Part shown: piece after piece, positions 60,301 through 61,503 of the stretch
How positions within the stretch are numbered: the first letter of the stretch is position 1
Layout: every line of letters starts with the position of its first letter
DNA from: an uncultured Spartobacteria bacterium
Lineage (GTDB): Bacteria; Verrucomicrobiota; Verrucomicrobiia; Chthoniobacterales; JAATET01
NCBI GenBank assembly: GCA_937901895.1
Contig: CALGTD010000096.1
Coordinates: forward strand, 1 to 61,503
Reading direction: 5' to 3'
Length of the DNA stretch: 61,503 nt
Position numbers and translations under genes: made by a program
Notes under the pieces: model-generated
What the model was told of the DNA's origin: nothing
Databases searched by the model: none
Seen by the model: only the letters and a program-made list of their open reading frames with translations

Positions 60301-61150
60301 TGTCATGCGTGAACTCGGACTGCCAGCCCAACGAATCCGCCTGATGTCCACGCGAACGGACAAGGTGCCGAATACCTCGGCAACCGCCGCGTCGAGTGGC
60401 GCGGACCTCAACGGTGCGGCCGTGGCCGACGCGTGCCGTGTGTTGCGCAAACGCCTCAAGCCAGTGGCCGCGGCGATGCTCGGTGCACCGGTGGAGGCGT
60501 CGATGATCCTGAAGGATGGGCGCGTGTGGTTCGATTCCGATCCGTCCCGGACTGTCACGTTTGCCGAACTCTGCGGAAAGGCGCACATGGAGCGCGTGTC
60601 GCTTTCGGCGACGGGATTTTACCGCACGCCGGAGATTCACTGGGACCGCGCAACGGGAAGCGGCAGACCCTTCTACTACTTTGCCTGCGGCGCGGCGGTG
60701 ACCGAGGTCGAAGTGGACGGCTGGACCGGAATGCATCGCGTGCGGCGCGTCGACATCCTGCACGATGTCGGCGAGTCGCTGAATCCGGGCGTCGATCGAG
60801 GCCAGATCGAGGGTGGCTTCGTTCAGGGCATGGGCTGGCTGACGCGCGAGGAATTGCTGTGGAGTGATGAAGGCCGGCTTTTGACTCACAGCGCGAGCAC
60901 GTATCAAATCCCCGCGTTCAGCGACGCGCCGGCGGATTTCCGTGTGCGAATGCTGCCGCGTGCTGCGCAGGCGGGGACCATTCACGGAAGCAAGGCGGTG
61001 GGCGAGCCGCCGCTGATGCTCGCGATCTCCGTGCGCGAGGCGATCCGTGATGCGATCGCTGCGTTCGGACCTCCGGGTGGCTTGGTGGAACTCGCTTCCC
61101 CCGCGACGTGCGAGGCGATATTCCATGCAGTGCGGCAACGATTGAAATGA
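57398..61150 (+). CDS. Single-chain xanthine dehydrogenase (2Fe2S-FAD-molybdopterin)
   Basis: 1250 residues, eukaryotic-type order in one chain. The N-terminal plant-type [2Fe-2S] cluster has Cys49, Cys54, Cys57, Cys78; the second cluster has Cys117, Cys120, Cys152, Cys154. FAD domain from about 195 with VLVAGATELGVEV and NRATLGGNL (FAD motif). The molybdopterin domain starts near 490: GQEHFYLET, RMGGGFGGKET with the substrate-binding Glu, FRGFGGPQG with the Arg that holds xanthine in the bovine enzyme, and VGEPPLML with the catalytic Glu. So the xanthine-binding residues are conserved. It oxidises hypoxanthine and xanthine to urate. Coupled by ATGA overlap to adenine deaminase. Most bacterial enzymes are split into two or three chains. 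Confidence 0.95.
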   Translation: MPATPSPRCSEAFEVAVNGHVRVVRGVRPETPLLDWLRNSGLTGSKQGCAEGDCGACTVALVDRDAAGRPTYRAINSCIAPVASFAGREIVTIDGLARDGNLHPAQACMVKHLGSQCGYCTPGFVMSLFEGCHRTDMCDPAKIADQLCGNLCRCTGYRPIRDAARELFASTLDDGFRPQWSGLTPADYTHDGGNFFRPHTLEGLFELRATHPEAVLVAGATELGVEVTKKFRRFPTLISLEGIEELRDCAREASGWRIGATATLTQVKEALGGAIPVFDRMLGVFASRQIRNRATLGGNLVTASPIGDSAPLLLALGADIVLVSPAGERTLALKDFFTGYRTTALGADEIVKCVRIPDSADARCEFFKVSKRREMDISIVAAAFFMEVDSTGIVTKARLAFGGVAATPILLEDAASVLVGRRPGDAEEDVAAAIGRALHPITDARGSAEYRRGLAVALWRKFVFGGRSEAQDEPVHFEPGELWSGDDVSRVRSHESAEGHVTGRAQYVEDEALRRGGMQTMWPVCSPHAHAKVLSIDIADAVAMPGVSCVLTAADVPGINDVGCSRPDEILLASDEVLFHGHIVAVVVADSVEHARAAAAKVIVTYEPLPAVLTIEDAIATGSFHTEPNFIRRGDATGALESSPRRLTGTFQLGGQEHFYLETHAAWADVLPDGGVFVSSSTQHPTEIQIIVARVLGLQRNEVVVEAPRMGGGFGGKETQGNTWAALAALAAWKTGRAARVQLDRDLDMQLSGKRHPFLAKFEVGFDDSGHLLAAKVDLISNGGWSLDLSMPITDRALFHLDNAYYIPAVDFSGRVAKTHLVSNTAFRGFGGPQGMLVIEEILDRIARTLNLPPETVRERNLYRGDGETNRTHYGQDIGDNRIRDLWTGVLSDADFARRREEIARWNTTNRMVKRGIAVTPVKFGISFTFTPYNQAGALLLAYADGSVQVNHGGTEMGQGLHTKILGIVMRELGLPAQRIRLMSTRTDKVPNTSATAASSGADLNGAAVADACRVLRKRLKPVAAAMLGAPVEASMILKDGRVWFDSDPSRTVTFAELCGKAHMERVSLSATGFYRTPEIHWDRATGSGRPFYYFACGAAVTEVEVDGWTGMHRVRRVDILHDVGESLNPGVDRGQIEGGFVQGMGWLTREELLWSDEGRLLTHSASTYQIPAFSDAPADFRVRMLPRAAQAGTIHGSKAVGEPPLMLAISVREAIRDAIAAFGPPGGLVELASPATCEAIFHAVRQRLK

Positions 61151-61503
61151 GCGGGCACGTCGTCAGTGGACAACTTGTAGATATTCATCATCGCGAGATC
61201 TTCGGAGCGGACGTCGTCATTGTGGACGGCCGGATTTCGGAGATCCGGCGGAATCCCGACGCGCCGCAGCGGTTTCTGATTCCGGGATTCGTCGATGCTC
61301 ATGTGCACGTGGAGAGCTCGATGCTGCCGCCTGCGGAATTTGCGCGACTGGCGGTGCGGCACGGCACGGTCGCAACCGTGAGTGATCCGCACGAAATCGC
61401 CAATGTGCTGGGCGTGGCGGGCGTCGAGTTCATGCTGCAGGACGCGGCACGCACGCCGTTCAAGTTTTGCTTTGGCGCTTCCCCCTGCGTCCCGGCGACG
61501 ACG
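61147..61503 (+). CDS. ade: Adenine deaminase, N-terminal part (cut by window end)
   Basis: 119 codons are seen, open at the window end. Amidohydrolase start: IPGFVDAHVHVESSMLPPAEFARLA with the two His metal ligands and the Glu-Ser-Ser of bacterial Ade, then VATVSDPHEIANVLG. It deaminates adenine to hypoxanthine, the substrate of the enzyme encoded just upstream. The start overlaps the xanthine dehydrogenase stop by 4 bases, so translation is coupled. Confidence 0.93.
   Translation, partial: MSGHVVSGQLVDIHHREIFGADVVIVDGRISEIRRNPDAPQRFLIPGFVDAHVHVESSMLPPAEFARLAVRHGTVATVSDPHEIANVLGVAGVEFMLQDAARTPFKFCFGASPCVPATT

Noticed and set aside
1..61503. CRISPR arrays, tRNA, rRNA or complete IS elements
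   Set aside because: No regularly spaced repeats, no cloverleaf or rRNA-like sequence and no transposase frame was seen on either strand.

Overview
The window reads as a GC-rich (about 60-65% by eye) Gram-negative chromosome. It has outer-membrane machinery (OprB-type porin, LpxA, a Wza-like exporter, a beta-barrel), peptidoglycan recycling (Mpl), two type II prepilin-like proteins with sequence DGHA/DGSA endings, a Tat-exported superoxide dismutase and a PA14/cadherin surface protease ending in a DPDGDG calcium motif. This mix, with a lone Arm-type integrase-like domain, fits Verrucomicrobiota best (inference from gene content; no rRNA or tRNA is present). Genes are tightly packed and many pairs share ATGA stop/start overlaps.

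Layout. 0-7 kb: end of a permease plus its TIGR03943 partner, a carbohydrate porin, a secreted glycosidase-like protein and FtsH. 7-15 kb: a DUF2334 deacetylase translationally coupled to a PHP-phosphoesterase/glycosyltransferase fusion, then a 1459-residue secreted metalloprotease facing a divergent regulatory region with repeated TTGCGAC sites. 15-19 kb: transketolase, assimilatory APS/PAPS reductase and a zinc-ribbon protein.

19-32 kb is an exopolysaccharide locus. It has a PAS-less hybrid histidine kinase, a flippase, a Wzz-like chain-length protein fused to a BY-kinase domain whose P-loop is destroyed, a Wza-like lipoprotein, an outer-membrane barrel, two tandem stand-alone receiver proteins, the priming glycosylphosphotransferase, a Wzy-like polymerase and two GT4 glycosyltransferases. 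The signalling proteins are embedded among the assembly genes, which suggests a dedicated control circuit.

32-44 kb: RmuC, a cupin, a frameshifted lipoprotein gene, a STAS protein, a prepilin-like protein, an ABC exporter, SOD, LpxA, an SLC13-type permease, a lone Cache-domain lipoprotein and a run of small DUF enzymes. 44-48 kb: an allB-allE-allC operon for allantoin breakdown. 48-54 kb: two CNNM/CBS proteins, a flavodoxin-less sulfite-reductase-type flavoprotein and Mpl. 54-57 kb: an ECF sigma factor, a NarL-type regulator and a small avidin/streptavidin-like protein with an altered biotin pocket. 57-61.5 kb: a single-chain, eukaryotic-type xanthine dehydrogenase coupled to adenine deaminase (cut by the window edge). 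With the allantoin operon this gives both ends of purine catabolism, while the uricase steps are not in the window.

Most noteworthy: the avidin-like protein, the degenerate BY-kinase with two co-operonic receivers, the PHP-GT fusion, the fused xanthine dehydrogenase, a homopolymer frameshift near 33960, and palindromic intergenic elements. No CRISPR array, tRNA, rRNA or complete mobile element was seen.
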